IMG/VR virus record: IMGVR_UViG_3300025168_014165
Span: 1-33,504 of that record
Length of the DNA: 33,504 nt
Strand: one strand, 5' to 3'
Origin: a virus
The position numbers were made by a program, and so were the translations under genes. Shown here piece by piece: positions 32,896 to 33,504 of the stretch. The notes beneath the pieces were generated by a model, which ran no database searches, was not told where the DNA came from, and saw only the letters and a list, made by a program, of their open reading frames with translations. Positions within the stretch are counted from its first letter, which is position 1, and the number at the start of each line of letters is the position of its first letter.

Positions 32896-33249
32896 TTATA
32901 CCTTTATCACATTTGTTAATTGTATTAAAATAATCGATACTGCTAATAATATACTTATTAATGTTTTAAGTGTTGGTATTTCACCGATTAATAACCAAGT
33001 CAATGTACCAAATACAACAGTACCAATACCGAACCCAGCTAATCTCATATTCCAAAAAGCACCAAAGTATTCATAAGACCATTTAGTGGAATACCAAAAC
33101 ATTGGGGCGATAACTAAACTTGTAGCATAAACCCACCACATTGATTTTAAAAACCTTACTTCCGGCCATACATAATGCCCTTGTAATTGAAAAAAAGCAA
33201 ATACCGAAGCAATTAAATTAGCCAAACAAGCTAAAACAAGTTTTGTCAT
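32896..33249 (-). CDS. Small DMT-superfamily-like membrane protein
   Basis: 117 residues with about four transmembrane helices (roughly 2-20, 36-52, 66-86, 92-114). The final segment WLLIGEIPTLKTLISILLAVSIILIQL resembles the last helix pair of small drug/metabolite transporters (SMR or DUF486 type), and WW and Trp/Tyr in helix 2 also suit that group. Likely inserted in the inner membrane as an oligomer. Substrate unknown. It overlaps the gene upstream by 4 nt and ends just before the Nmad1-like gene. Confidence 0.7.
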   Translation of the reverse strand: MTKLVLACLANLIASVFAFFQLQGHYVWPEVRFLKSMWWVYATSLVIAPMFWYSTKWSYEYFGAFWNMRLAGFGIGTVVFGTLTWLLIGEIPTLKTLISILLAVSIILIQLTNVIKV

Positions 33250-33494
33250 TTAACACCCATCTTTTTTATTTCTTTATCTGTTTTACCATATTGTTTTAAT
33301 AGTAGCTTTAACTCATCAGTAGTCATTAAGTTATAGTATTCACTTGCTTGTAACTTACTAACTTCAAAATATTCTTTTATGAAAGGAACAACCTTTTCAT
33401 TTGTTTTGGTTTTCTTTCCACTAAGGTATCTTAGATAAGTTTTTTTCTTTGGTAATAAGGAGCAGTAAAATTTATATACCACTCCTATTGGCAT
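33246..33494 (-). CDS. Clamp-loader small subunit-like C-terminal fragment (gp62-like), possibly partial
   Basis: 82 residues from the ATG at 33494 (GAGG 2-3 nt upstream), but the frame stays open to the window edge, so the true start may lie outside. Residues 14-72 (LPKKKTYLRYLSGKK, FIKEYFEVSKLQASEYYNLMTTDELKLLLKQYG) recall the C-terminal part of the T4 gp62 clamp-loader small subunit (basic KRxxKW block, then a helical YY.xS.xxA segment). gp62 is about 187 residues, so this would be the last third. The resemblance is by recall and moderate. Confidence 0.5.
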   Translation of the reverse strand: MPIGVVYKFYCSLLPKKKTYLRYLSGKKTKTNEKVVPFIKEYFEVSKLQASEYYNLMTTDELKLLLKQYGKTDKEIKKMGVK

Positions 33495-33504
33495 TACCTC
33501 AATC

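Noticed and set aside
1-33504. tRNA, CRISPR array, insertion sequence, integrase or attachment site
   Set aside because: Reading both strands shows no cloverleaf, no regular direct-repeat array and no transposase or integrase motif.

Overview
The window looks like a piece of a large, AT-rich, tailed-phage genome, most likely a marine T4-type myovirus. The evidence is about 46 tightly packed genes, all on the minus strand, with 1-35 nt overlaps (ATGA, TAATG and TTGA junctions) and no gap over about 75 nt. Phage auxiliary genes flank the block: UV-damage endonuclease, MazG-like pyrophosphohydrolase, peptide deformylase, a ClpP-like protease, a Cas4/RecB-like nuclease, and a fragment that resembles the T4 clamp-loader small subunit. 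I see no tRNA, CRISPR array, insertion sequence, integrase or rRNA. The host cannot be named from this sequence. The base composition and gene content would fit phages of marine picoplankton, but this is inference.

Transcription runs from high to low coordinates. Right part (33494 to 26623): clamp-loader-like fragment, small DMT-like membrane protein, Nmad1/DUF1599-like protein, ClpP-like protease, PD-(D/E)XK nuclease with four Fe-S-type cysteines, SLOG protein, a ribbon-helix-helix candidate, two GT4 glycosyltransferases, a zinc-ribbon protein and a conserved phage protein. Centre (26591 to 3713): an unbroken run of 24 genes devoted to sugar chemistry. It holds 11 candidate glycosyltransferases, five sugar-nucleotide SDR enzymes, two DegT/PLP aminotransferases, two left-handed beta-helix acyltransferases, a C-methyltransferase, two deacetylases, a PhyH dioxygenase and a radical SAM protein. 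Left part (3694 to 1): small unknowns, a degenerate HNH protein, deformylase, MazG-like protein and UvdE (cut by the window edge).

The sugar block could make one or two modified 6-deoxy-amino sugars (4,6-dehydratase, then PLP aminotransferase, then N-acyltransferase, with C-methylation and deacetylation as extras) and assemble them through many transferases. No flippase, polymerase, ABC exporter or membrane phosphoglycosyltransferase is visible here. The glycan may therefore be placed on a host-made carrier or on a cytosolic acceptor such as a virion protein or DNA. Which of these is right cannot be decided from sequence alone.

Three promoters sit in the only suitable intergenic gaps before 1400, 2320 and 26591. 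Each has CTTGAC-17 nt-TAAATT with a G before the -10 box. In two of them the -10 box is only 6 nt from the ATG, so the mRNA would be leaderless or nearly so. One of these starts the sugar block. Seven genes use TTG or GTG starts, most with a GGAG just upstream.
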